Source: G963422275 sp963422275
Lineage (GTDB): Bacteria > Pseudomonadota > Alphaproteobacteria > Rhodobacterales > Rhodobacteraceae
NCBI GenBank assembly: GCA_963422275.1
Contig: OY729418.1
Span: 2,728,001 to 2,792,000, forward strand
Direction of reading: 5' to 3'
DNA length: 64,000 nucleotides
Translations under genes and position numbers: made by a program
Shown here: one piece after another, positions 7,999-17,592 of the stretch
Layout of the letters: each line of letters begins with the position of its first letter
Numbering within the stretch: position 1 is the stretch's first letter
The notes under the pieces: model-generated
What the model was told of the DNA's origin: nothing
The model's input: the letters and a program-made list of their open reading frames with translations, nothing else
Databases searched by the model: none

Positions 7999-10083
7999 TC
8001 AGGGTTTTCGGCGAAATCCGCCTTTCCATAGATCCCCGATTCTTGAATCTCGCCAGGAAAGTCCGTTCAATCTCTTGGCTGCGCGCTCCTTGAGCGATGC
8101 GAGTCCTGCATTTGCATTCCAAGCCCTGAAGATGTCGGCAGCTTTCTGTTTTCCAGATGTCCTGCGCCGCTGCGTCGTTGCGGGCGTGTTGTCTGACAAG
8201 GCGAAGTCACCGTCGTTATCGATATCGGGTGTCAACTCCCGCTGAATTCCAAGGCTTGCCTCAAACTCGCAGTTCAATTCCTTGCGCCGCTGATTGTAAG
8301 GCTGATTCTTGTCATTTGGAATGTCCGGGTCCCACACCGCAGCCAGCTCGCGAATTGTGCGGCGTTCATAGCGCTGGTACGCTTCGGCCCTCTGTTCGGC
8401 TTCGTCCACGGGAATTCCCATGCTTTCAAGCACATGCTGGCCAGCGCGCACCGAGCTGTAGAAGGTTTCTCGCACGACATGGGTCGCGCCTGCATGGTAT
8501 AGTCTGTAGTAGCTGTCACGATCTTTTGCCCGCGCGATTATGCATAGATCAGGCCTCCGTCGCCTCGCATAGTGTACCATAGTGGCAGCCTTTTCGGGCA
8601 CATCGATTGCGACGACGAGAATTTTGGCTTCATTCAGGCCGGCGGCCTCGATCATCTCCGGCCGAACAGGGTCTCCCAGAAAAGCTTTGTAGCCGCTCTT
8701 TCGCAATTTGGTGATCGCTTCAACATCGGAATCAAGCAGCGTTGTGCCGTAGCCGCTACCCAGCACCATATCGTGTATTGCCCTTCCAAAGCGTCCGACA
8801 CCGGCGATGATGATGGATCCCCCGGATTCAATGTCTTCGCTGGGCATGATACCGTCCTGAACCCCAACCTTTCGAGCAAGATGGTCATATCCCTTGAACA
8901 GCAACGGGGTTAAGGCCATTGAAAGCGCAACAACCAGCAGGAGGATCTCTGACTGCTGATAGTCGATGACACCTGTCTGAAACATGAATGTAAGCAGCAC
9001 GAAGCCAAATTCGCCCGCTTGCGCGAGGCTCAGCGCGACCAGCCACCGGTCACGTCCCTTGACCGAGAGTGCGCCGGCAAGCAGCAGCAAGACAATGAAC
9101 TTCACGAGAATCAGACAAATCGTGATTCCAATCACCGCGAGGAAATTGGAGAACAGGATGCTGAAATTGATTCCCGCACCGACCAACATGAAAAAAAGGC
9201 CCAGGAACAGGCCCTTGAACGGCTCGATGTGCGATTCCATCTCATGACGAAATTCGGAATTTGCCAGCACGACACCCGCAAGGAACGTGCCGAGAGCCGG
9301 TGAGAGTCCCACCAGCGACATGAGCAGCGCCGTTCCCGCAACCAGCAGCAGTGTCGCCGCGGTTGAAAGTTCGATTAATCCGACTCGGGTGATGTATCGA
9401 AAGAACGGGCGGACGAGAAACTGTCCGACAAACACGACGAGCGCAATCGATACAAGCATCAAGCCGGCCACTCCCCAAGCTGGAAGCTGCTCGATCAGCG
9501 CGACCGCAGCTTCAACGCCTTCCCCACCGTGCGCGGTCTCGGTTTCGGTTTCCGCCAACTCCTGAGACCCTGAAGTGCTTAGCAATGGGATTACGACCAG
9601 CATAGGTATGACAGCGACGTCTTGGGTGAGCAGAACGGACAGGCTGGCGCGACCCCCGTCGGTTTGCGTAAGGCGCTTTTCGGAAAGTGTCTGGAGTACC
9701 ATTGCCGTAGATGAAAGTGCCAACGCCATTCCTACGGCAACTGCGGCAGACCACGGCAATCCGAACAGCTTGGCGAAGATCGCAATGACACCTGTTGTAA
9801 TGCAGATTTGAAGACCTCCCAGACCGGCTAGTTCGCCGCGTTTCTCCCACAGCACGCGCGGCTCGAGTTCCAGACCGATGAGGAAGAGCAGCATGACGAC
9901 GCCGATTTCGGCATACTCCATAAGGCCGGCTTGCCCAAAACCAATGAGGTTGCCGATTTGACCGATAACAATGCCCGCGATCATAAATCCGAGCACCGAC
10001 CCGAGGCCAAGCCTTCGAGAGACCGGCACTGCGAGAACGGCCGCCGCCAGATAGAACGTTGCCTGAAACAGGAAATCAGTCAT
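7999..10083 (-). CDS. Kef-type monovalent cation:proton antiporter (CPA2) with RCK domain
   Basis: This 694-residue protein has two parts. Residues 1 to ~400 form a 12-13 helix CPA2 exchanger (start TDFLFQATFYLAAAVLAVPV). A cytoplasmic RCK/TrkA-N domain follows, with the Rossmann loop AGVGRFGRA around residue 430. A charged ~150-residue tail ends the protein. Such proteins exchange K+ or Na+ for H+ and are gated by nucleotide or glutathione adducts. An upstream in-frame start would add 39 hydrophilic residues; I preferred the ATG at 10083 because it begins at the first membrane helix. It is convergent with cobT. KefB versus KefC cannot be decided. Confidence 0.88.
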   Translation of the reverse strand: MTDFLFQATFYLAAAVLAVPVSRRLGLGSVLGFMIAGIVIGQIGNLIGFGQAGLMEYAEIGVVMLLFLIGLELEPRVLWEKRGELAGLGGLQICITTGVIAIFAKLFGLPWSAAVAVGMALALSSTAMVLQTLSEKRLTQTDGGRASLSVLLTQDVAVIPMLVVIPLLSTSGSQELAETETETAHGGEGVEAAVALIEQLPAWGVAGLMLVSIALVVFVGQFLVRPFFRYITRVGLIELSTAATLLLVAGTALLMSLVGLSPALGTFLAGVVLANSEFRHEMESHIEPFKGLFLGLFFMLVGAGINFSILFSNFLAVIGITICLILVKFIVLLLLAGALSVKGRDRWLVALSLAQAGEFGFVLLTFMFQTGVIDYQQSEILLLVVALSMALTPLLFKGYDHLARKVGVQDGIMPSEDIESGGSIIIAGVGRFGRAIHDMVLGSGYGTTLLDSDVEAITKLRKSGYKAFLGDPVRPEMIEAAGLNEAKILVVAIDVPEKAATMVHYARRRRPDLCIIARAKDRDSYYRLYHAGATHVVRETFYSSVRAGQHVLESMGIPVDEAEQRAEAYQRYERRTIRELAAVWDPDIPNDKNQPYNQRRKELNCEFEASLGIQRELTPDIDNDGDFALSDNTPATTQRRRTSGKQKAADIFRAWNANAGLASLKERAAKRLNGLSWRDSRIGDLWKGGFRRKP

Positions 10084-10619
10084 GACATTGAAACTTGGCG
10101 CGTAACCGCCCTGCCTTTGCCAATGACAGTCGTTGCTGCAACGGGCTGAATCTTGGTTCGGGGAAAGGAGATTGCTGCCAGCCTTCGGATTGCACAACAT
10201 GTTTGCGAGCCAAGCAGGTGACTAGGCCGATCTCGGAGAAACAGCTCTGGACAGCCTGCATCTTGGTCAACCTGACTGCGGGCGATTCTTTGTGTGGACA
10301 TGAAATGAAGGGCAGTGCGCCACGGCATTGAGACAGAATACATCGCTAAGTTAATTGGTCCTTTCCTTTCTTTTGTTAGATGATCCTCGATGATTCTGGG
10401 TCGGTTCCAGTGCACAAGCTGAAAGAACTGCGGCAAGCATGTGTCAACTGGGGATCATCTTGTATGGCAGGTATGATAATCTTCACAGAATCATATTGAA
10501 CAGCAATGTGAAAATGGATTTTTTTGATTGATTGCTTTCGAACCAATCTATTGCTGCTTGGCATCGGGGAGCATTTCAGGTGCTTCAAATATCGATAAGC
10601 TTTCCCGATGCGGCGCGGT
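10084..10619. other. intergenic stretch, nothing recognised
   Basis: These 536 bases lie between the antiporter start and the MATE stop, both on the minus strand. Short open frames here show no family resemblance or good ribosome-binding sites. The AT-rich part around 10360-10530 may hold promoter elements for the antiporter gene, but I could not define them. Confidence 0.5.
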
Positions 10620-12023
10620 TCATTCGCTACGCCACCGGAATATCGACGCGAGATCGGCACGGATGTCTCTCCACGGGCTTGCGTCGGCAATTGGCCTGTT
10701 CCATTTTCGTGCGCTTTGGCGCATTTCAACGCTAGCATAGATCCCCGAAAGCGCGTTACCGAGAGCAAGCGCCCCCAAGATCGCCGGGATCCCGAAGAAT
10801 GAGGCGATTAAGAGCAAAGGGAACGTGATCGCAAATGTCTTGGCGAGCATTATCCTGAGCGATATTCCCTGCATCTGCAGGCCATTGAATATTGCGGCGG
10901 TAACGTTGAGAATTCCTTGGAATCCATAACTTACCGCGACGATTCTGAAATAGAGGCCGACGAATGAGACGACATCGGGGTCACCGCTGAAGATACGCGC
11001 GATCCAAGGCCCAAAGACTGCAAGGGTCACGAACAGGCCAAATCCGAGATAGATGGAGGATTTTCCGGCAAAGATGATCGCTTGGTCAATTCGGTCATGC
11101 TTGCCTGCTCCAAAGTTCTGGGCGATAAACGGGGTGACCGCCGAACTGACCGCAAAAATTCCGATCAAGGCGAGCGCTTCAATCCGACCTGCAATTCCGA
11201 AGGCCGCCACTGCCTTCGATCCGTGTCCGGCAACAAGAAACGTCGTGAACATGCCCGTGACTGGAATAAGCATCTGCACTCCAATGGTTGGCAGCGCCGC
11301 TTGGAGAATTTCATGCATCGCTTTGGAAGCCCCCTTGATACTGCAGAGTCCCAAAAGCCCGCATTTGACCAGAATCGCCGCGGTCCCGAAGAAGATGAAA
11401 ATGAATGATAGCACGGTCGCGACTGCGGCGCCTGCGAGGCCCAATTCGGGAAACGGTCCGATTCCGAATATCAGAACCCAGTCGAAAACCAAGTTGATGA
11501 CACCCGCAATGCCGAAGACGATCTCCGTGCGGCCGACGACTCCTGTGGCCCGCACTGCGCCGCTCCCGACGATGCCGAGCATCAAGAACGGAAAACCAAC
11601 ATAGAGGATGCTCATGTAGTCGTTGATCAACGGGATTATTTCCGGTGCCGCTCCAAGGACCGTGAACATCGGGGCGATAAATGCGCGGGCGGCACCGCTC
11701 AATCCGATGGAAAGCCCCAAAACCAAGAACAGTGCGGTCATCGTGTGAAGACGAGAGTGTCCGGATTCTCCTGCCCCGGTCACCCTTGCAATCGCCGATG
11801 AGACACCCACCGAAAATCCGATGAAGAGGGAAATGAAGAGGAAATAGACTGTCGACGAGAACGCCAAGGCGGCAAGCTCATCAGAGCCTAGCTTCCCAAC
11901 AAACCAAGTGTCGACGATCTGGAAAAGAAACGTCGAGAGCATTCCCAGACTGATAGGCGCGGCCATTCGGAAGAGCATCCCGTTGACGGGCGTATTAATC
12001 AGGTTCGAAGCGCTTCGTGTCAT
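10620..12023 (-). CDS. MATE-family multidrug/cation exporter
   Basis: This 467-residue protein has about 12 hydrophobic helices. The N-terminal segment LFRMAAPISLGMLSTFLFQI and the VDTWFVGKLGSDELAALAF stretch are typical of MATE (NorM/DinF-like) transporters, which export organic cations or drugs in exchange for Na+ or H+. The second half repeats the fold (NFGAGKHDR near the middle is the usual helix 7-8 loop). The ATG at 12023 is preceded by GAGGAG at good spacing; upstream codons lack one. It lies beside the VOC/GST/dehalogenase group and could export a related compound, but that is speculation. Confidence 0.92.
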   Translation of the reverse strand: MTRSASNLINTPVNGMLFRMAAPISLGMLSTFLFQIVDTWFVGKLGSDELAALAFSSTVYFLFISLFIGFSVGVSSAIARVTGAGESGHSRLHTMTALFLVLGLSIGLSGAARAFIAPMFTVLGAAPEIIPLINDYMSILYVGFPFLMLGIVGSGAVRATGVVGRTEIVFGIAGVINLVFDWVLIFGIGPFPELGLAGAAVATVLSFIFIFFGTAAILVKCGLLGLCSIKGASKAMHEILQAALPTIGVQMLIPVTGMFTTFLVAGHGSKAVAAFGIAGRIEALALIGIFAVSSAVTPFIAQNFGAGKHDRIDQAIIFAGKSSIYLGFGLFVTLAVFGPWIARIFSGDPDVVSFVGLYFRIVAVSYGFQGILNVTAAIFNGLQMQGISLRIMLAKTFAITFPLLLIASFFGIPAILGALALGNALSGIYASVEMRQSARKWNRPIADASPWRDIRADLASIFRWRSE

Positions 12024-12061
12024 TGGGCACTCCTCAGGTGATGCTGTTTCGCAACGCCGTT

Positions 12062-12446
12062 TCAACAACCTCTGGATTCATTCCTGGCCGCGTGCATCTT
12101 GCCCCACCCTCGTTTTTCGTGAGCCTCGTCAACATAAAACAAGGCCAGAAATACGTATGCGGCTTGCCCGACAGATAGACTTGCTACCGGTGCAGATGAT
12201 GCGACAGGCTCTTCCCGTTGTCGGTCCCAAGCCGATTTTGGGACGCTTGTCGACGAGGTGGAGAAGAATTGCCATTTCCTCTTGCCAGACAAGGTCGCCA
12301 TCCAACGGCGTGGAAACCACGCCCAGCGGATTGATCTGTGTGCACTTTGGGGAACTCATTCCCTTAAATCGACGTGCTCGACCGACCCACTCCAGTGCGG
12401 ATGCGCATCTCGGTCGCCCAGGTGCCGAGGCTGAGCAGAGCTTCAT
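12062..12446 (-). pseudogene. degenerate glutathione S-transferase
   Basis: The frame starting at 12446 overlaps the VOC stop (ATGA) and reads like a GST thioredoxin-fold domain: KLCSASAPG at the start, ALEWVGR near residue 18, then NPLGVV and a DGDLVWQEEMAILLHLVDK stretch corresponding to the family's NPLGKVP...ES-A-IL-YLAD motif. After about 75 residues the frame loses similarity. A C-terminal-like piece (YLSGKPHTYFWPCF) continues in another frame, and the whole is far shorter than a ~200-residue GST. I conclude it is a frameshifted and truncated gene. Coupling to the VOC gene suggests an original glutathione-dependent step in the same pathway. Confidence 0.6.
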
Positions 12447-12898
12447 CTTGCTTCCTTTCGCTCGTCATTCTCATGTGCATGGCCTGAAATCAGTTCGGCG
12501 ACGGAAGGACCTTGGCCAACGAGTTCGAGTACATTCCGGTCAGGGTCTCGGATAAAGATGGTTTTTGTTCCGCGGAACTCCCGGCGGCCGGTTATCGCCA
12601 TTCCATTTTCAGAGACGAACGCCTCGGTCGCGTCGGCGTCTCTCATCTTCAGCGCGACGTGGGTTATGCCGGGATACTTTTGGCTCTCATCCATGAGGAT
12701 GTTTTGACCTGCCCCGCTTGTGGCGGGACCAAGGAGATTGATGTTTATCCCTGAGGGATGAACCATCACTAGCGGGTGACCGGCGTCATAGCCACCGTCG
12801 GCGATCATCTTGAAGCCAAGGAGTTCGTAGAATGCTACGGATCGCTCCCGGTCGCTTATTCGAATGCCTACATGGTCGATTTTTTCTATGTCCAGCAT
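12443..12898 (-). CDS. VOC-superfamily (glyoxalase/dioxygenase-fold) protein
   Basis: This 151-residue single VOC domain resembles lactoylglutathione-lyase-like proteins. It starts with IEKIDHVGIRISDRERSVAF, where His is the first metal ligand, contains a central GITHVALKM, and ends with IFIRDPDRNVLELV, where Glu is the usual last ligand. VOC enzymes act as glyoxalases, fosfomycin-resistance proteins or extradiol dioxygenases; the reaction is not determined here. The ATG at 12898 is supported by GGAGG 7 nt upstream, so I rejected the longer frame. It is divergent from a LysR gene (about 100 nt) and coupled to a GST remnant. Confidence 0.88.
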   Translation of the reverse strand: MLDIEKIDHVGIRISDRERSVAFYELLGFKMIADGGYDAGHPLVMVHPSGININLLGPATSGAGQNILMDESQKYPGITHVALKMRDADATEAFVSENGMAITGRREFRGTKTIFIRDPDRNVLELVGQGPSVAELISGHAHENDERKEAR

Positions 12899-12997
12899 GG
12901 TTTGTGCCTCCGTTGTTGTGTCTCGAATGAAGAATAAGTATGCCATGTTCATGATACTAGAACTCATTTTGACACGGCACCTGTCCATTTGCGTCAC

Positions 12998-13963
12998 ATG
13001 CCAATTACGCCAAGCATAGATCGCATGCGAGAGTTCCTGGAAGTCGTTCGTTCCGGGAGCATCTCTGCGGCATCGCGTGAGTTCGGACTTCCGCGGGCAA
13101 CGCTCAGCCGCCGAATGTCAGGATTGGAGGCAGACCTTGGCGTCCGATTAATGCACCGGCGCACGAACCGCTTGGTACTGACCGCGGCGGGCGAGGAATT
13201 GCGGCGGTGCGCATCGCGAGTCGTCAGCGAAGCGAATGCAACTTGGGTAGCAGTCCGGCGCTTAGACGATGTGCCACGCGGCCTGCTGCGCGTATCAGTG
13301 ACTGGTGCGCATTTTCCAGAGCTGTTCAATGCGTTTCTTCGCGAGTTCCCGGAAGTGCAACTGGAAGTCCAATCCACAACGCGTCACGTCGATCTGCTTG
13401 CTGAAGGCGTGGACGTCGCGGTGCGGATCGGAGACATAAGCGATTCGAACCTGATCGCCCGCCGAATCCATGCGGATCGCTTGATGGCAGTGGCCGCGCC
13501 TTCTTATCTCGAAGCGCATAGGGAACCGCAGCGGGCCGACGAACTGGCTCATCACGATTGCATTGTCGGATTTGCCGGAAACTGGGCTCCGAGCAGGAGC
13601 TGGCCGTTGATGGATGGTGGGAAAGTTACTGTACACGGCAGGTTCGCCACCAACGAAATCGAGCTTGTGCGCACTGCGGCACTGGAAGGCTTGGGCATTG
13701 CCTTGCTTCCATCTGCAGTTGTGGCTGGAGATCTGGAGGACGGCAACCTAGCCGGAGTGCTGATCGAAGTGGTTGGCAAGGAGCTTCCAGTGAGTATCGT
13801 CTATGCTGACCGGGAATTCATCGATCCTAAGGTGCGGGCGTTCATTGATCGTGCCGCAGAGGTTGTTTTGAATGAGATGCCGAAACCGTATCACGGCTTG
13901 CCGGCGGGAAAGAAAAGGGATCTTCGAACTCGGATGCGGCCCGGTGCGAGCGGAATTGCCTGA
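12998..13963 (+). CDS. LysR-type transcriptional regulator
   Basis: This 321-residue protein has the LysR winged helix-turn-helix at residues ~5-64 (FLEVVRSGSISAASREFGLP, then RATLSRRMSGLE) and a periplasmic-binding-protein-like effector domain. The domain (VDVAVRIGDI, LARRIHADRLMAVAAPSYL, ALEGLGIALLPS) is of the CrgA/DsdC-like substrate-binding group. LysR regulators usually control the divergent neighbour, here the VOC gene, and may also act on the dehalogenase 345 nt downstream. I chose the ATG at 12998; a TTG nine bases earlier is also in frame. The effector is unknown. Confidence 0.92.
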   Translation: MPITPSIDRMREFLEVVRSGSISAASREFGLPRATLSRRMSGLEADLGVRLMHRRTNRLVLTAAGEELRRCASRVVSEANATWVAVRRLDDVPRGLLRVSVTGAHFPELFNAFLREFPEVQLEVQSTTRHVDLLAEGVDVAVRIGDISDSNLIARRIHADRLMAVAAPSYLEAHREPQRADELAHHDCIVGFAGNWAPSRSWPLMDGGKVTVHGRFATNEIELVRTAALEGLGIALLPSAVVAGDLEDGNLAGVLIEVVGKELPVSIVYADREFIDPKVRAFIDRAAEVVLNEMPKPYHGLPAGKKRDLRTRMRPGASGIA

Positions 13964-14307
13964 CAGCCGTTGCCTGAACGCATGCACGGCAATCGATTGT
14001 CAAGAAAGACGACACGATGGGGCGGTTATTGCTGAAGTGAAGATACAGGTCGTTTCGCGTGAACGAAGTCGTCGGCAAGCGGGAAGGCAAGCGGGAAATG
14101 CCATGAAACGGAATCCATTGCGCAGACCGAACAATCTGGAAATTTGTTTCAAGCAGATGTCCGAGGTCGATTGGAAGGGGTCGCAGGCATTGGTTGTTGA
14201 TGAATTGGCCCGTTGCGGTTAGGCTCGAGTCCATAGGCTCAGGAGAACTTGGGTAAAGGGTCGTCGCAGCGCATGCGAACGGCGACCGTAGGGGACGACG
14301 GACGCAA
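13964..14307. other. leader region of the reductive dehalogenase gene
   Basis: These 344 bases separate the LysR stop from the dehalogenase ATG. No gene, clear terminator or cobalamin riboswitch box was recognised. It probably contains the dehalogenase promoter. Confidence 0.4.
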
Positions 14308-17300
14308 ATGAAGTATTTCTCAAACAAGAAACGTCCCTTCCACCTCGGGCCGTTTCCACTGGAGCGTCTTGCGCGATCATGCATTCCCCCGGATCTTTCG
14401 GCTGTACCTGGCATGCCGATTCTGAATTTTTCACGGCATGGTGCGGAATCCCTAGCACACTCCATGGCCAGGTTCATCGCTATGCTGGATACTGTGCGGG
14501 ACGGAAAGATCGTCCATGGAGCGGCTGAAATCCCGGAGGACCCGCAAGAACGGGCACGCCATTTCAAGGCAGCCGGCTATTATTTTGATGCATCGATGGC
14601 TGGAGTCGCGAAACTCTCTGAAGAACACGTTCTTGAAGCGGCCCGCCGCAATCCGATGATCGACGGAATCCGGGCTGAACTGGAATCTGGACAGCCCTCG
14701 ACCTATGCGGCGGGCGTAGACGCGATCTACGCCGATATACTTGCGTCCGCTCGTCAGACTCTTGATTCCATTGACGACCACACGCATTCGTTGGTGTTCT
14801 TGGTGGAGCACACACGAGATCCGGGACCCGATGAACCCGGAGCAGAATGGTTCATGGACACGCAGATGGAGAGAGCCACCCTATTGACCGCCAACACGGC
14901 CGTCGTGATTGCCAACTACATCCGAATGCTTGGCTACAAAGCTAGGGCCCACACGCTCACAACCACCGAGGTCGATTTGAACCGGGTCGCCGTGTCGGCC
15001 GGCCTGTGCGGCATAGTTGACGGTCGTCTTGAAAATGCATTTGTGGGCCCACGATTCGCGGTCGCGGTGGTTACGACCACGCTGGCAATGGAACCTGACC
15101 TGCCCGTTGCCGCCAATGCGGGGCGAAACCCGGCGGGAAGCCATGGACCGTCTTGGCGGTTGGGGATCGGCTCGGAAAGGCGAGCCGGAACAGCGATTCC
15201 ATTTGGGAATAGACAATTCCGTCTTGGCCCACATCCATTCGAGACAATTAGGAGAGTCGACCGCCCCACGACGTTCATTGACGAGGAGAGAGTGCCCCGG
15301 TTTCCGAAGCGGGCGGATTTCTTCGCGCGCGCACTCTTCGGGGACATGGGAAAGTCAGTTCAGGAGGCTGCCAAAGGCGGGTATTACGTCATGAAGAGCC
15401 CAATCGGTGCTTGCGCCAGGCGGGCTCTCGGTGCGCTCCTGCTGCTGCAATTCGGGGATGCAAGAGGGCCAATTTCTCCTAACGCGACCAATCCCGGTAG
15501 AAATGCCGACAACATAAAGGGGGCCTCGTATTACTTGGCAACCGATGCGGTCGGTCTTTCGAGGGCGCCTGACTGGGTGTATTATTCCCATGATGCCGGA
15601 GGGAACTGTCTCGATCCATATCACGAAAATGCGGTTTCAATGCTCTACGACCAAGGCTTCGACACCATGGAAGGAGCCTCTGGAGATGATTGGATTTCGG
15701 TGGCCCAGTCGATGCGTGCCTATTTGCGGTTCTCGCTTATCGGCGGGGTGATCGCTGAGCAGATTCGTCGCATGGGCTACTCGGCAAGGGTGCATTCGGT
15801 GCTGGACAGCGAGGTGCTTCAGCCCGCTCTTCTATTGCTTTCGGGCCTTGGCGAAGTGAGCCGAATCGGAGAGGTCATTCTGAATCCTTTCCTCGGACCA
15901 CGTCTCAAGTCGGGCGCAGTGACGACCTCGATGCCGATGACGCACGACAGACCGATCGACTTCGGCCTCCAGAGGTTTTGTGAGTCCTGCAACAAGTGCG
16001 CGCGCGAATGTCCGTCTGGGGCGATCACCGCCGGGCCAAAGCTCATGTACAACGGATACGAGATATGGAAGTCAGATGCCGAGAAATGCACCAGGTACCG
16101 GCTTACCAATTCGGCGGGCGGAATGTGCGGCCGATGCATGAAGACTTGCCCATGGAATCTGGAAGGGCTGTTTTCGGACGCTTCGTTCAGATGGATGGCC
16201 ATCAATGTGCCTGGCTCAGCCAAGACACTTGCGAAACTAGATGATCAGCTGAAGAGGGGAACAATAAATCCGATCAAGAAATGGTGGTGGGACATCGAGC
16301 TCGACCGTGAGAAGGGGCTCTATGTTCGAGCCGGGGCAACCAACGAGCGCGGCCTGCAGACGGAACTGGATCTGAAATACGAGGATCAGACACTGGCCGT
16401 TTACCCGGCCGACGTCATGCCGCCGCCGTTTCCCGTCGTTCATTCACTCGATCGGGAAGAGGGAATCAGGCGGTATCAGTCGATGCTGACCCCGGGCGAA
16501 TACCGGACAAAGCTAGAGAATGGCGATGCGGACGGACTGGTTCCGCCACCGAAGCCCCATGAAGGTCATGCACCGGTCTTTCCCGTCGTTGTCGCGAAGC
16601 GGGAAGACCTGTCGGACAACGTGGTTAAATACGAACTGCGGGATGGTGAAGGGAAGCAGCTCCCACCTTTCGAGCCGGGTGCTCACATCGATGTCGTCAT
16701 CGCACCTGAATTTCAACGCGAGTTCTCCCTTGCCGGAGACCCAGAGGATCGCACAAAATATGTTCTCGGGGTGCAGACGGAGAATGGCGGGCGAGGCGGG
16801 TCCAGCCTTATGCACAAGGTGTTCCGACCAGGTAGGAAGACATTCATCTCGACACCTAGGAACCATTTTCCGCTGGACGAGAGTGCAGAGCTAACGCTGC
16901 TGATGGCGGGTGGAATTGGGCTGACGCCGTTGATGGCGATGGGGCACCGGCTACACAAACTCGGGAAAGAATTTGTGTTCCATTACAGTGCGCGGTCGAA
17001 AGATCAGTGCGGATTTGCGGAAGAGCTTGAAGAAGTGCCTTGGTCGAGCCGTGTGTTCTTTCATTTCTCGATCGCAGGAGGTCGGGCGAACTTGTTCGAT
17101 CTCATTCCGGTCCACCGACGCGGGTGCCGTATCTATGCGTGCGGCAGCGACCGGTACATGGACGCGGTTTTCGCTACAGCTGCCGAAAAGGGCTGGCCCG
17201 AAGATGATCTGTCGAGGGAGTATTTTGTCGTTCCCGAGCCGCCTGAGCGTGAAAACTTTCCCTTTATCCTCGATCTCGCACGCAGCGGGCGGACAATTGA

Positions 17301-17523
17301 GGTCCCTTCGGACAAATCCGCGACCGAGGCATTGGCCGATGCAGGCATCAGAATAGACACGAAATGCTCCGACGGAATTTGCGGCGTGTGTGCAACCAAT
17401 TATCTGAGCGGAGATGTGGAGCATCGGGACTACGTTCTGTCGACGAAGGAGAGGACGCGGAAAATACTTCTATGCTGCTCCAGGTCTGAAGACGAGAATG
17501 GCGTAATCAAAGTGGACTTGTAG
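14308..17523 (+). CDS. catabolic reductive dehalogenase fused to flavin/2Fe-2S reductase
   Basis: This 1071-residue protein combines a cobalamin-dependent reductive dehalogenase (residues 1 to ~700) with a ferredoxin-NAD(P)H reductase module (~750-1071). Two 4Fe-4S motifs are complete: C558, C561, C564, C568 and C594, C607, C610, C614. The C-terminal part has a flavin-binding REFSLAGD, a nucleotide-binding AGGIGLTPLMA and a plant-type 2Fe-2S motif (C1020, C1025, C1028, with C1056 or C1057 as fourth ligand). No Tat signal and no membrane-anchor gene are present, so it is cytoplasmic and likely oxygen-tolerant. This matches the NpRdhA/BhbA class, which removes ortho-halogens from halophenols. 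The halogenated substrate is not shown. An internal repeat is visible at 209-215 and 490-496. Confidence 0.88.
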   Translation: MKYFSNKKRPFHLGPFPLERLARSCIPPDLSAVPGMPILNFSRHGAESLAHSMARFIAMLDTVRDGKIVHGAAEIPEDPQERARHFKAAGYYFDASMAGVAKLSEEHVLEAARRNPMIDGIRAELESGQPSTYAAGVDAIYADILASARQTLDSIDDHTHSLVFLVEHTRDPGPDEPGAEWFMDTQMERATLLTANTAVVIANYIRMLGYKARAHTLTTTEVDLNRVAVSAGLCGIVDGRLENAFVGPRFAVAVVTTTLAMEPDLPVAANAGRNPAGSHGPSWRLGIGSERRAGTAIPFGNRQFRLGPHPFETIRRVDRPTTFIDEERVPRFPKRADFFARALFGDMGKSVQEAAKGGYYVMKSPIGACARRALGALLLLQFGDARGPISPNATNPGRNADNIKGASYYLATDAVGLSRAPDWVYYSHDAGGNCLDPYHENAVSMLYDQGFDTMEGASGDDWISVAQSMRAYLRFSLIGGVIAEQIRRMGYSARVHSVLDSEVLQPALLLLSGLGEVSRIGEVILNPFLGPRLKSGAVTTSMPMTHDRPIDFGLQRFCESCNKCARECPSGAITAGPKLMYNGYEIWKSDAEKCTRYRLTNSAGGMCGRCMKTCPWNLEGLFSDASFRWMAINVPGSAKTLAKLDDQLKRGTINPIKKWWWDIELDREKGLYVRAGATNERGLQTELDLKYEDQTLAVYPADVMPPPFPVVHSLDREEGIRRYQSMLTPGEYRTKLENGDADGLVPPPKPHEGHAPVFPVVVAKREDLSDNVVKYELRDGEGKQLPPFEPGAHIDVVIAPEFQREFSLAGDPEDRTKYVLGVQTENGGRGGSSLMHKVFRPGRKTFISTPRNHFPLDESAELTLLMAGGIGLTPLMAMGHRLHKLGKEFVFHYSARSKDQCGFAEELEEVPWSSRVFFHFSIAGGRANLFDLIPVHRRGCRIYACGSDRYMDAVFATAAEKGWPEDDLSREYFVVPEPPERENFPFILDLARSGRTIEVPSDKSATEALADAGIRIDTKCSDGICGVCATNYLSGDVEHRDYVLSTKERTRKILLCCSRSEDENGVIKVDL

Positions 17524-17592
17524 GTCCTCCCCATTGACACCCTCGGAAAAGTTCATGGCGGCGAAAGCGACTTGAAACCCATCACTGCTTCA

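Noticed and set aside
13842..14567. A 241-residue minus-strand frame between lysR and the dehalogenase
   Set aside because: It overlaps coding sequence of two convincing genes, has no family resemblance and is Ser/Arg-rich as expected of an antisense frame.
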